A DNA stretch of 64,000 nt from UBA1794 sp050946375 (GTDB lineage Bacteria; Bacteroidota; Bacteroidia; Bacteroidales; Bacteroidaceae). The stretch covers positions 82,791 to 146,790 of the forward strand of contig JBMNUT010000007.1 in NCBI GenBank assembly GCA_050946375.1. The letters are read 5' to 3'. A model generated the notes under the pieces. That model ran no database searches, was not told where the DNA came from, and was given only the letters and a program-made list of their open reading frames with translations. This document shows positions 31,929-40,638 of the stretch, piece after piece (positions within the stretch are counted from its first letter, which is position 1; every line of letters starts with the position of its first letter). A program made the translations under genes and the position numbers.

Positions 31929-33878
31929 TTATAAGTTCGATATGCTATTGTACTTAGTCAATAATTTCTTCGAGCGCAGGATTTCAGCAATATTCATAGC
32001 GAATGATATCGCTCCACGCCCTAAGAAAGGAGGATTCCCATCATAAAGTTCCGACAAGGTGCCGATACAGTGATAAGTCATCTCCGACTCAAAATTATCC
32101 AACTGCCGCTCTACAAAAGAAAGCCCGCTCATTTTGTAAATCCGCAGGTAGGCTTCCAAATAAAAGCCCATCAGCCAAGGCCAAGCCGTGCCCTGATGGT
32201 AGGCATAGTCGCGCTGCTCCTGGCGACCGACGTAGTTCGGATTGTAACCGCCGCTCTTCGGACTCAGAGAACGCAGCCCCTTCGGCGTAAGAAGTTCCTT
32301 CGTTACGGTATCCAGCACGCCCTTTTTCTGTTTGCGGTCCAGCGGAGAATAATCGAAGGCCACGGAGAATATCATATTCGGGCGGACACTCCAATCCATC
32401 ATCTGCCCGTTTACATAATCCAGCAAGTAACCGTACTCATTGAGGAACACATCCACAAACGAGTGCCCCGACTTCTCAGCCAAAGCGTCCAGCTCTGCGC
32501 TGTAAGCGCCATCCTGTTCGCGGAACAAGTCGGCCACGAAGCAAAGAGCATTATACCAAAGAGAGTTAAACTCCACGATATATCCCGTACGGGGGATGAC
32601 CGGCCGCCCATAGGCCGTGGAGTTCATCCACGTTATAGCCTTGTCGTGGCCGTCGGCATAGAGGAGTCCGTTGTCGTGGAGCTGCAGATTGGGATGCGCG
32701 CCCCGGCGGATGTAGTCAATCGCATCGCGCAACAAGCTGCCATAACGCTCGCGACACGCCTCGCGCGACTCATGTTTGGCATACTGCTGCAGCGTCCACA
32801 CCATCCAGAGCAGGATGTCGGGATGCTCGATCTCGTAGATTTTACAGGTAGTCTTACCCGTTGCCATAAATTCGCGCACGGCTTCTTCGGCCGTATTCAT
32901 GGCGCTGTAGAACTCATCCATCTCGTCCAGCGCCATGGTCAGGCCCGGGAGTGAGATAAACAAGTCGCGCGCACGGCATTTGAACCAGGGATAACCGGAC
33001 AATATGTAGTGCTTGTCGCCCTGCTTGTTATGGAACTGATGGGCAGCGTTGCGCAGGCAGTTCTCGAAACTGTTGCGCGGAACGCGGCTGTCGTACTCGG
33101 TCGTGTACAGTTTCTTCAGCTTTTGCGAGTCGATTTCCGAGATTCCGGCCGAGAAGATGATGCTCTCACCCTTGCGGATGCTCATCTCGAAATAACCGGG
33201 CACGTACAAATCCTCGTTGAAGTGGTAGCCGCGCTCCTGTTCCTTCGTGTACTCGATGCCCCGATACCAGTAAGGTTCGAAGTGGAACTCGTTCTTTTTG
33301 CTGAACTGCATGTACAGTTCCGGATAACTCGGATACATGCACGTCTTGATGCCGCAGTCGATGCGCGAGAAATCGCGGTTGGCCATGGGGTTCTCATGCG
33401 TATATTCGCGTACGCTCCTGAAGGCCAGGAAAGGACGGAAGCGGAGAGTTGTGGCAGAATGCGCATCGACCAGCGTATAGCGGATAAGGATGCGATTCTC
33501 GTGATGCACGAACAGTTTTTCTTTCGTCAGCAGTACGCCGCCCACACGGTACGTCGTTTTCGGCACTACCTCGCAGTCGTAACTTCTAATGTACTTATGC
33601 CCGCGCGGACTGTAGTTATTCCCTTGGTACTTATGCAGCCCCAGATTAAATTCAGCCCCGTGCTGGATGACCGTTTCATCCAGCGAAGAGAGCAAGACGT
33701 GGTTCTCATCGTCTAATTCAGGAATCGGGATCACAAGCAAACCGTGGTACTTTCTCGTGTTGCAGTCCACGATAGTAGAACAAGAGTAAGCTCCCGACCG
33801 ATTGGTCCGCAGGATTTCCCGCGAGAGCGACTCGTCCAGATTGATCATCGTGGTTCGATCAAAACTCAAATAGCTCAT
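31929..33878 (-). CDS. Glycogen debranching enzyme (amylo-alpha-1,6-glucosidase)
   Basis: A 649-residue cytosolic protein with an N-terminal bacterial debranching domain (SRSGAYSCSTIVDCNTRKYHGLLV, about 1-250) and a C-terminal (alpha/alpha)6 GDE_C catalytic domain. The latter shows YPWFKCRARDLFISLPGL, LHDNGLLYADGHDKAITWMNS and YHQGTAWPWLMGFYLEAYL. It hydrolyses alpha-1,6 branches during glycogen breakdown or remodelling. It is the first gene of a three-gene operon (debranching, GT, GH57) and has a strong promoter about 155 nt upstream. Confidence 0.94.
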   Translation of the reverse strand: MSYLSFDRTTMINLDESLSREILRTNRSGAYSCSTIVDCNTRKYHGLLVIPIPELDDENHVLLSSLDETVIQHGAEFNLGLHKYQGNNYSPRGHKYIRSYDCEVVPKTTYRVGGVLLTKEKLFVHHENRILIRYTLVDAHSATTLRFRPFLAFRSVREYTHENPMANRDFSRIDCGIKTCMYPSYPELYMQFSKKNEFHFEPYWYRGIEYTKEQERGYHFNEDLYVPGYFEMSIRKGESIIFSAGISEIDSQKLKKLYTTEYDSRVPRNSFENCLRNAAHQFHNKQGDKHYILSGYPWFKCRARDLFISLPGLTMALDEMDEFYSAMNTAEEAVREFMATGKTTCKIYEIEHPDILLWMVWTLQQYAKHESREACRERYGSLLRDAIDYIRRGAHPNLQLHDNGLLYADGHDKAITWMNSTAYGRPVIPRTGYIVEFNSLWYNALCFVADLFREQDGAYSAELDALAEKSGHSFVDVFLNEYGYLLDYVNGQMMDWSVRPNMIFSVAFDYSPLDRKQKKGVLDTVTKELLTPKGLRSLSPKSGGYNPNYVGRQEQRDYAYHQGTAWPWLMGFYLEAYLRIYKMSGLSFVERQLDNFESEMTYHCIGTLSELYDGNPPFLGRGAISFAMNIAEILRSKKLLTKYNSISNL

Positions 33879-34031
33879 GGTTTTCTGTCTTATAAGGTTT
33901 TATAGTTAGTTTTCATCGGCAAGGAAAAAGCATACTCCCTACGTTTCCGACTTTTTTACTCCCGGCAGCTCTGAAAAAGCGGACGTTAATCCGGAAAAAT
34001 CGGGCGGTCATGTCGTTTTCCTTTTCGGTCT

Positions 34032-34066
34032 CAAATATAAGGAAAACATTCTCTTTTCTCAAAAAA
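34032..34066 (-). promoter_or_regulatory. Glycogen operon promoter
   Basis: Minus-strand TTTTTTG (34066-34060), 20 nt, then TATATTTG (34039-34032): a near-perfect Bacteroidetes promoter. The 5'-UTR would be about 145 nt. Confidence 0.85.
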
Positions 34067-34143
34067 TTCCGCAAATAAACTTGCTTTTTCGCGCACAATT
34101 CGCAAATAAGAACAGCAAAATTAGGGTTTGGCGCGCCCTGCCG

Positions 34144-34914
34144 TCAGAGGAAGAGGGAAGGGGGATAGGAAACATCCATCAAGAACAGCCCGCAGGCGGG
34201 CGCACTGTTTCCCGCCGCACAACGGTCCTTTGCCTCCAGAATACGCTCGATTTCCTCCGGCGCCATCTTGCCTCGGCCCACGTCGAGCAGCGTCCCAACC
34301 ACGGCGCGCACCATGTTCCGCAAAAAGCGGTCGGCCTCTATCGTAAAGACCAGCCTGCCGGGGCGCTCTTCCTGCCAGAGCGCACGGCTCACACGGCAGT
34401 TGTTCGTCTTGACGTCGGTATGCAACTTGCTGAAACTCGTAAAGTCCCGATGCCTGAGCAGCATGCCCGCCGCGCGATTCATGGCCTCCACGTCCAGCGG
34501 GGCCGCATAGCAATAGCTGTATTGGCGATAGAAAGGCGACTTATGCCGCATAATGAAATACTGATAGGTACGCGAAAGTGCCGAAAAGCGGGCATGCGCT
34601 TCGGGAACGACCGGGCAAATGCGGTCGACCGCTATGTCGCGGGGCAAGAAACGGTTCAGCCGTGCCACCAGCGTCCGGAGCGCTTCCTGCGGGTTCTCGC
34701 CGGCCATCTGCTCCGGCAGGTCGAAGTGAGCCACCATGCGCGCCGCATGGACGCCCGCATCCGTGCGCCCCGCGCCGACAAGTTCCAGGGGGCAGCGCAA
34801 AACGGTGCCCACGGCCTCCTGCAAAACCTGCTGCACCGTTGTGGCGCCGGGCTGTATCTGCCAGCCATGATAGGCCGTGCCGTCGTAACTGAAGTACATG
34901 AAATAGCGTTGCAT
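34144..34914 (-). CDS. truA: tRNA pseudouridine(38-40) synthase
   Basis: Isomerises uridines 38-40 in the tRNA anticodon arm. The 256-residue protein starts MQRYFMYFSYDGTAYHGWQIQP and has the catalytic Asp in VGAGRTDAGVHAARMVAHFD. The typical RFLPRDIAV and FTIEADRFLRNMVRAVVGTLLDVGRG regions are also present. The frame is open to 35070, but that stretch reads through a repeat array and is unlike the family, so ATG 34914 is used. A consensus -7 box lies only 6 nt upstream, implying a very short or absent leader. Confidence 0.95.
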   Translation of the reverse strand: MQRYFMYFSYDGTAYHGWQIQPGATTVQQVLQEAVGTVLRCPLELVGAGRTDAGVHAARMVAHFDLPEQMAGENPQEALRTLVARLNRFLPRDIAVDRICPVVPEAHARFSALSRTYQYFIMRHKSPFYRQYSYCYAAPLDVEAMNRAAGMLLRHRDFTSFSKLHTDVKTNNCRVSRALWQEERPGRLVFTIEADRFLRNMVRAVVGTLLDVGRGKMAPEEIERILEAKDRCAAGNSAPACGLFLMDVSYPPSLFL

Positions 34915-34919
34915 GGCAA

Positions 34920-34927
34920 CAAAGATA
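34920..34927 (-). promoter_or_regulatory. truA -7 box, leaderless configuration
   Basis: Minus-strand TATCTTTG ends 6 nt before the truA ATG. The transcription start would then be at or within a few bases of the start codon. No clear TTTG is seen at -33, where the repeat array lies. Confidence 0.55.
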
Positions 34928-34939
34928 CGAAAAGCGCCC

Positions 34940-34985
34940 CGCTTTCGGAGAAAAAGTCCCTGCCCTTTTTCAGAAAAGCGCCCCG
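34940..34985. repeat. Dispersed short repeat, about two units
   Basis: GGAGAAAAAGTCCCTGCCCTTTTTC followed by AGAAAAGCGCCCCGCCTTCTCC, in the truA/porT-like divergent intergenic region. Confidence 0.6.
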
Positions 34986-35119
34986 CCTTCTCCCCGAAAG
35001 CCATGCCGCAAGCGGAAGACATCGCTCTCCCCCGGTCCGGATTCCGCCGTTTTCCCTCCCGAAAGCACACAATATCCGGCCGCGTTCCGCGTTAATCAAT
35101 AAAGCTCAAGCTGCCTTGT

Positions 35120-35848
35120 ATGCGAAAAAACACGTTACGCTTGCTCTGCACGCTCTTGCTCTTCTCGCTCCTGTTGGCACCCGCCTACGGACAGAAACGC
35201 AAAATCCAAAACCGTCCCTACGTAGACCAGAGACGGTTTCACTATGGTTTCTCCGTAGGCTTGAACCTGCAAGACTATGAACTGAAGAACACGAACTTCG
35301 TCACCGAAGACGGGGAACTGTGGTATGCCGACGTGGCAAACTACTCACCCGGCTTCAGCGTCGGAGTGCTGGGGGAGCTTTACCTGAACAAATACCTGGC
35401 CCTGCGCCTCCTGCCCACCCTGCACTTCGGGAGCAAAGACCTCGTATTCCGCAACTACAACGCCCCGGAAGACGCGGAACAGAGCGAGAGGCAACAGATA
35501 AAATCGACCTACATCTCCCTGCCGCTCGACCTGAAGTTCAGCGCGCCGCGCTTCAACAACTACCGCCCGTACATGATGGTAGGCGTCAATCCCATGTACG
35601 ACCTGAGCACAAAGAAGGGCGAACGCCTCCGCTTCAAGCCAATGGACGTATTTTTGGAATTCGGCTTCGGATGCGACTATTATTTTCCTTTCTTCAAATT
35701 CATTCCCGAGCTGAAATTCTGCCTCGGCCTGAGCAACATCATCAACACGGACAAAAACGACCTGTCCGACCAGTCGCTCGCCAAGTTCCGCGATGCCGTG
35801 AGCGAAGGAAGCAGCAAGATGATCGTACTCACATTCTACTTCGAATAA
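35120..35848 (+). CDS. porT: PorT-like outer-membrane beta-barrel protein
   Basis: A 242-residue protein with a Sec signal (LRLLCTLLLFSLLLAPAYGQ, residues ~6-25) and a beta-barrel sequence pattern (alternating hydrophobics, terminal VLTFYFE with C-terminal aromatic). RRFHYGFSVGLNLQDYELKN and PGFSVGVLGELYLNKYLALRLLPTLHFG resemble PorT, a Porphyromonas gingivalis protein needed for type IX secretion. Many Bacteroides carry a PorT-like gene without a full T9SS, so the function here is open. It is followed by rplS; a T9SS-tailed protease lies downstream. Confidence 0.82.
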   Translation: MRKNTLRLLCTLLLFSLLLAPAYGQKRKIQNRPYVDQRRFHYGFSVGLNLQDYELKNTNFVTEDGELWYADVANYSPGFSVGVLGELYLNKYLALRLLPTLHFGSKDLVFRNYNAPEDAEQSERQQIKSTYISLPLDLKFSAPRFNNYRPYMMVGVNPMYDLSTKKGERLRFKPMDVFLEFGFGCDYYFPFFKFIPELKFCLGLSNIINTDKNDLSDQSLAKFRDAVSEGSSKMIVLTFYFE

Positions 35849-35899
35849 GCTGCGGCAGCCCTCTTTTGGCCGAAAACCGTTCATTTCAAGAAAAAACAC

Positions 35900-35930
35900 T
35901 TGCGGGAACCGAAAAAAAAGCGTTACTTTG
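35900..35930 (+). promoter_or_regulatory. rplS promoter
   Basis: TTG (35900-35902), 20 nt, then TTACTTTG (35923-35930), followed by CACC. One mismatch to TAnnTTTG. A leader of about 85-90 nt precedes rplS. Confidence 0.68.
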
Positions 35931-36023
35931 CACCGCTTTCGCGCAACCGCTGTTAAAGAAGTGTAATTTAGCATGTTGCGTAAGGACGATACAACATTTA
36001 TAAAAAAGCTGAGAGAAACAAAA

Positions 36024-36377
36024 ATGGACTTAATCAAGATTGCAGAAGAAGCCTTTGCCACGGGCAAAGAATACCCCTCGTTCAAGAGCGGTGACACCGT
36101 GACAGTAGCCTATCGCATCAAGGAAGGCAACAAAGAGCGCACGCAGCTCTACCGCGGCGTAGTAATCAAGATCTCCGGACACGGCGACAACAAGCGTTTC
36201 ACCGTACGCAAAATGTCCGGTACCGTAGGCGTAGAACGTATTTTCCCCATCAACTCCCCGTTCATCGACTATATCGAAGTGAACAAAATCGGTAAAGTAC
36301 GCCGCGCCAAACTGTACTACTTACGCAAACTCACCGGCAAGAAAGCCCGGATCAAAGAGAAAAGAGTCAACGCATAA
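36024..36377 (+). CDS. rplS: 50S ribosomal protein L19
   Basis: Ribosomal protein at the 30S-50S interface. The 117-residue protein has FKSGDTVTVAYRIKEGNKERTQLYRGVVI, the central GVERIFPINSPFIDYIEV and the C-terminal KVRRAKLYYLRKLTGKKARIKEK block, all standard. ATG 36024 (MDLIKIAEEAF) is chosen; the in-frame ATG at 35973 would add 17 residues not seen in L19. A strong terminator follows 37 nt after the stop, so it is probably a single-gene transcript. Confidence 0.97.
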   Translation: MDLIKIAEEAFATGKEYPSFKSGDTVTVAYRIKEGNKERTQLYRGVVIKISGHGDNKRFTVRKMSGTVGVERIFPINSPFIDYIEVNKIGKVRRAKLYYLRKLTGKKARIKEKRVNA

Positions 36378-36413
36378 GCAGCCCCTTCCGCACGAAGAGA
36401 CTGACGTACACGA

Positions 36414-36450
36414 TAAACCCGCCTTTCGCCCTGAACGAAAGGCGGGTTTA
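36414..36450 (+). terminator. rplS terminator
   Basis: Perfect 15-bp stem TAAACCCGCCTTTCG / CGAAAGGCGGGTTTA with a 7-nt loop, followed by TACTTTTCG. Confidence 0.9.
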
Positions 36451-36544
36451 TACTTTTCGAGCCGGGCAGAGTTATTTTGTATAAAATAAGCCTAAAAAGG
36501 GACTCGGGGCGTGAAAAGTTTAGAGAATTACCCTTCTATTACCT

Positions 36545-36552
36545 TATATTTG
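36545..36552 (+). promoter_or_regulatory. M6 protease gene -7 box
   Basis: TATATTTG, then CAGG. A TTTAG at 36519-36523 is a weak -33 candidate at about 21 nt spacing. The start codon is 69 nt downstream. Confidence 0.6.
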
Positions 36553-36620
36553 CAGGGTTTATCAATAAAACAAACGGAAAAGATATAAACCTTATCCAAA
36601 CTTACAAAACAAACATTCTT

Positions 36621-39164
36621 ATGATGAAAAACAAACTCCTTGCAATGCTCTTCGCATTGTTCATCGCAGTTTCCGGAGCCAATGCGCGCAACTATTTCGG
36701 AGACACGCTCAGTCTGAAACAACCGGACGGCACTTCTGTCCAAGTCAAAGTCTACGGAAATGAATTTTATCAGGACGTAGAGAGCCTGGACGGCTACACG
36801 CTGATTCGCGACGGCGAGAACAACGTCATCTGCTATGCACTCCTCTCCGACGACGGCAACGAATACCAGTCCAGCGGCATACGCTACAACGGCGGCGAAG
36901 CCCCGGCTGCTGTCAAGATGATCATACAGCCCGGCATCCGCATCAGTGCGGAAAGCATCAAGTCCAAGATAGCCGCCTGCCGGAAAAGCCTGATGGGAGA
37001 CAATGCCAACGGAGAGACGGAAATCCTGAAACGGAGCATTTCCTACAGAAACCTGCCCGACACGGTCTACGGAGTCACCATACTTATCGACTTCCCCGAC
37101 GTCAAATCCTCCATAACCCGCGAGCAAGTGGAACGTTTCTGCAACGGAGACAACTACAACGAATTCGGAAACGCACGTTCCATCAAGGAGTATTTCCAAT
37201 GGATATCCAGCGGAAAACTTACTTATATAAATAAAGTAGTCGGATTCTATACCGCCCCGCGCGAAAAGTCTTACTACGATTGCCCCAGTGAGAATGCTAC
37301 TCCGGGAAATGGCTACCATGATGAAGACATCATGCGCGACGTAATCGTTCCTTCGCTCAACAAGGAAGAAGGATTTAAGCTGAGCGAACTCACCACAAAC
37401 AACGGCGGAATCCTGGCCATCAACATCTTCTATGCCGGAACAGCCGATGCCGGTTGGGCAAATGGCCTATGGGGACACCAGGGATGGTGGAACAGTTCGT
37501 TCGGAGCACTCAACGGTTTTGCAGCAAACGCCGGGCACACCTACCAAATGTGCGACCTCGGTTCGGAACTGACCATAAACACTTTCATCCACGAGAACGG
37601 ACATATGGTCTGCGGATGGCCTGATTTCTACTCATACGACGGGCACAGCGACAATAACGCCAGCCGATATGGAATAGGCGGCCCGGCCGACTTTGGAAAC
37701 AACTACAAGAATCCGAATTATCCCAACCCCTATGTCCTGGATGCCATGGGCTGGCTCGTCAACAAGCACGATATTACCAACATAACCGACGGCAGTACGT
37801 ACAGACTCTCGGCCGAACCGGGAAGCGCGGCTGTATTCAACGGCACAAAGGGCAGTAACTCTCCCTACGAACGCTACTACCTCCAGGTACGATACGACAC
37901 CCCCGACAATCCGGAGAACTACAACGGTATTTTCATCTGGCATGTCAATACGCAAGGAAACAATACCTATGCCGGATATCCCGAAGAACTCGACTGCCGA
38001 CCCGCTACCACAAACGACCCGTGCTTCAAGGCGGGCCTGAACGATGAGTTCAACGACAACACCGATCCCTCTGCCAAATGGGACAACGGCCGATACTCAC
38101 TCATCAAAATCTGGCGCATCAGCGAAGCAGGGCCTACCATGACTTTCCGCGTAGGTACGGCCATTATCGTACCCGAGCTCGTGACACGCGACCACGGCAT
38201 GAGCCTCGGCGTACAAGGGCGCGACAGTCTTGAAGTATTGGGAGGCAGCAGACCCTACACGTTCCGCGCCACCGGCGAATTGCCTGCCGGACTTCAACTG
38301 GACAGCACCGGCATATTGAGCGGAACCCCCACCGAAGCCGGCGATTACTACGTGCCTATCGTCATTTCCTCCCGCTACCGTGATGGAAACGATACGCTCC
38401 AAATACAGGTAGCCGCATCCACTTCCTACGGAAACACCCCCACTGCTCTGCCGGGCAACCTGCTTTTCACACGTTACGACAAGGGCGGTGAAGGAATTGC
38501 CTACCACGATACCGAAAACGAGAACATCGGCAACGCAAACTACCGCACCGACGAGGGAGTAGACTTCATCCGTCTGAACACAACGGGTACCCTTTTCGGA
38601 GTTTCCCATACGGAAAGCGGAGAATGGTTCCAGTTCAGCGTCAATGTAGCCGAGGCCGGTACCTATACCGCTACCCTGCGCTATGCAACCCTCGACAGTA
38701 CGAACCAAATCAGCGTACTGCCCAACGGACTCCCCGGCGTGCGTGCCGTAAAACTCCCCTCGACCAACACGGACGGCAATATCTATGCCGACTACGAGGA
38801 GTACTCGTTTGACATCGACCTGCAGGCCGGCGAACAAAAGATACGCTTCTACATCGACAATGCTTCCAACCTGAACCTCTACCGCCTCGGCTTCGAAAAG
38901 AAAGAGACCGAAGACACGGGCATCAGCGACCTGCAAGAGGAAAGCAACCAGCCGGTTCTCACGACCGACGGCAATGGAAACTTCCAGTTGACAGCCGCCC
39001 AAGAAATCAAGAACCTGCGTATCATCAATACCAACGGGCAAATCCTGGACGAATATGCTCCGGCAAGCAACGAATTCAGCTTCGGCAGCGAACTGCCCCA
39101 CGGCATCTATCTGATAGAAGTAACCACGGCTAACGGCCAACACATACTCAAAGTGGCCAAATAA
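36621..39164 (+). CDS. Secreted M6-family metalloprotease with Ig-like, CBM6-like and T9SS-type C-terminal domains
   Basis: An 847-residue exported protein. Signal peptide about 1-22 (LLAMLFALFIAVSGANA). The M6 (immune-inhibitor-A-like) catalytic domain has the zinc motif HENGH at 324-328 within NTFIHENGHMVCGWPDFYSYDG. Next comes a putative Ig domain (GGSRPYTFRATGELPAGLQL, about 535-615), then a CBM6-like sandwich (SGEWFQFSVNVAEAGTYTATLRYA). The last ~70 residues end NGQHILKVAK, the pattern of a T9SS type A sorting domain. ATG 36621 is used because the longer frame begins upstream of the -7 box. Substrates are unknown. Confidence 0.88.
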   Translation: MMKNKLLAMLFALFIAVSGANARNYFGDTLSLKQPDGTSVQVKVYGNEFYQDVESLDGYTLIRDGENNVICYALLSDDGNEYQSSGIRYNGGEAPAAVKMIIQPGIRISAESIKSKIAACRKSLMGDNANGETEILKRSISYRNLPDTVYGVTILIDFPDVKSSITREQVERFCNGDNYNEFGNARSIKEYFQWISSGKLTYINKVVGFYTAPREKSYYDCPSENATPGNGYHDEDIMRDVIVPSLNKEEGFKLSELTTNNGGILAINIFYAGTADAGWANGLWGHQGWWNSSFGALNGFAANAGHTYQMCDLGSELTINTFIHENGHMVCGWPDFYSYDGHSDNNASRYGIGGPADFGNNYKNPNYPNPYVLDAMGWLVNKHDITNITDGSTYRLSAEPGSAAVFNGTKGSNSPYERYYLQVRYDTPDNPENYNGIFIWHVNTQGNNTYAGYPEELDCRPATTNDPCFKAGLNDEFNDNTDPSAKWDNGRYSLIKIWRISEAGPTMTFRVGTAIIVPELVTRDHGMSLGVQGRDSLEVLGGSRPYTFRATGELPAGLQLDSTGILSGTPTEAGDYYVPIVISSRYRDGNDTLQIQVAASTSYGNTPTALPGNLLFTRYDKGGEGIAYHDTENENIGNANYRTDEGVDFIRLNTTGTLFGVSHTESGEWFQFSVNVAEAGTYTATLRYATLDSTNQISVLPNGLPGVRAVKLPSTNTDGNIYADYEEYSFDIDLQAGEQKIRFYIDNASNLNLYRLGFEKKETEDTGISDLQEESNQPVLTTDGNGNFQLTAAQEIKNLRIINTNGQILDEYAPASNEFSFGSELPHGIYLIEVTTANGQHILKVAK

Positions 39165-39190
39165 GCCAGCATAAAAGCCTTTATAAGCGA

Positions 39191-39223
39191 AAGGGCGCTA
39201 CCCGTTTCCCGGGTAGCGCCCTT
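39191..39223 (+). terminator. M6 protease gene terminator
   Basis: A 14-bp perfect stem AAGGGCGCTACCCG / CGGGTAGCGCCCTT with a 5-nt loop, then CTTTTTTG. Confidence 0.92.
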
Positions 39224-39319
39224 CTTTTTTGCCCGCAGCAGACAACCGCGACATAAGCGAGAAAACGGGAAAAGCCCCCGACGTCTCCTCACGACGAGCA
39301 GCAACCACAGAGAAACTCT

Positions 39320-39418
39320 TCCGGCACATTCCCCCAAAAGCCAGAGACATTGCCAAAAAAACTGCCTCCACTTCTGCTGAAAAGTGCCTGATGTTTTCAG
39401 CAAAAGTGGAGGCAGTTC
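39320..39418. repeat. Dispersed short repeat array, about four units
   Basis: The gene-free stretch 39165-39491 holds the protease terminator, then this array: CCGGCACATTCCCCCAAAAG, CCAGAGACATTGCC, and a final pair built into the sulfotransferase terminator (CTGAAAAGTGCCTGATGTTTTC). Further copy-like fragments lie at 39245-39270. Confidence 0.6.
39360..39417 (-). terminator. Sulfonation operon terminator built from repeat units
   Basis: The minus-strand outer stem AACTGCCTCCACTT/AAGTGGAGGCAGTT (39360-39373 with 39404-39417) and the inner stem TGCTGAAAA/TTTTCAGCA (39375-39383 with 39394-39402) give 23 pairs with a small internal loop, then TTTTTTGGC. It lies 75 nt past the sulfotransferase stop. 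Confidence 0.85.
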
Positions 39419-39491
39419 ATCGTTCCAGTTCCGCCACGGCTACTTTGAAGTCAGGACACCGCCCGCTCCATCCCGAAGCAGTCACAAGGAA

Positions 39492-40598
39492 TTAAAGCTC
39501 ATAGCCCCACTGTTTCAAGGCAAAGCCCCAATTGTCTTCGACCGTCTTCACCGTCTCCGGCGCATAAGCGTAACGGTTCTTCTTATAGCCTTTCTTCTTA
39601 CCGATGTAAGCCTCAATGGCCGAACGGGCCTCGTCAAACCCGGGGAGCGACAACTTCTGATAAATATCCTGCGTCATGGCGAAAGGATCCTTCTCATAAT
39701 CCTCAAAGCGGACCTCCACCAGATTTCCCGCGGGTATGCACTCTTTGTCCCGTTCGTACTTGTGATATAATTTTGCGTAGACGGACAAAATGTTTTTCTG
39801 CAGCTCTTCGTCGCTTATGTCCTGAAGTTTCAGCGGAGCGATCGTATTCGTGAAGAAATTGCGGGTAGATTCAAACACGGTGTACGGGCTCCGCATCAAA
39901 TAGATGAACTTTGCATTCGGAAACCACTTCACCAATTCGCGAACGCGCCCCGTGTGTGGCGGATTCTTGCTGAGGAAACGGTGGCCGCCCGTATTCCAAA
40001 GCGCAATCTTCATGGCCTTTATGAAAGCCGCGCGGAACTCTTCCAGCTCCGACTCGGTGATTCCTTCGAAAAGGAGGTACTTGTCGGCATACTCCTGCAT
40101 GTGCCGGGGCAGAAACCAGAAGTTGTAGTACGTGAAAGGCATCATGTTGGCCAGCGTAAACTCTTCCTCCTGCGGCAAGTCGACGGCCAGTTCCATCCCG
40201 TCCGTAGGCCGTTTTCCCGGCATGAGCCAGGCCATGTTGCGCTTGAAGAAAGGCTGCCCCCACATCATCAGGTGGGGAAATACCGTTTGATAGGTCGTAT
40301 TGTAGCCAAACTGCTTGTCGCACGAAAATATATTGTGAACAAAAGTTGTCCCGCTGCGCCAGTGCCCGAGAATGAAGAGCGGGTCTTCGCCCAGTGGCTT
40401 GTCGGCAAGCAGTTTTTCGTAGCGCCTGTCTTGCAGCGGCTTAAGCAGGGAGAGCAAACGGCATACGGCCTTCGTAAGCCGGTATTTGCTGCGGTAGGGC
40501 GCATCAATCGTGCGTCCCGCCGTAATGCGGTTGAAAGTATTCCAGTCAGCCCCTACCAACGTATTGATAGGCAACTTGCTAAATTCGAGCAGTCCCAT
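39492..40598 (-). CDS. PAPS-dependent sulfotransferase
   Basis: A 368-residue cytosolic sulfotransferase-fold protein. The 5'-phosphosulfate loop GHWRSGTTFVHN is at 78-89, and the 3'-phosphate-binding segment RSPYTVFESTRNFF at 236-249. A catalytic His is likely in SKNPPHTGRVREL. It resembles the Bacteroides thetaiotaomicron sulfotransferase BT_0416, reported to sulfonate cholesterol and other steroids and also encoded beside cysDNC; this is from memory, not checked. It is last in the operon, so it would use the PAPS made by the upstream genes. The actual acceptor (steroid, lipid, glycan) is not readable from sequence. Confidence 0.9.
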   Translation of the reverse strand: MGLLEFSKLPINTLVGADWNTFNRITAGRTIDAPYRSKYRLTKAVCRLLSLLKPLQDRRYEKLLADKPLGEDPLFILGHWRSGTTFVHNIFSCDKQFGYNTTYQTVFPHLMMWGQPFFKRNMAWLMPGKRPTDGMELAVDLPQEEEFTLANMMPFTYYNFWFLPRHMQEYADKYLLFEGITESELEEFRAAFIKAMKIALWNTGGHRFLSKNPPHTGRVRELVKWFPNAKFIYLMRSPYTVFESTRNFFTNTIAPLKLQDISDEELQKNILSVYAKLYHKYERDKECIPAGNLVEVRFEDYEKDPFAMTQDIYQKLSLPGFDEARSAIEAYIGKKKGYKKNRYAYAPETVKTVEDNWGFALKQWGYEL

Positions 40599-40638
40599 GT
40601 GTATTCCGTATTATCTGTTGAAGCATTCCTCGTCCGGC

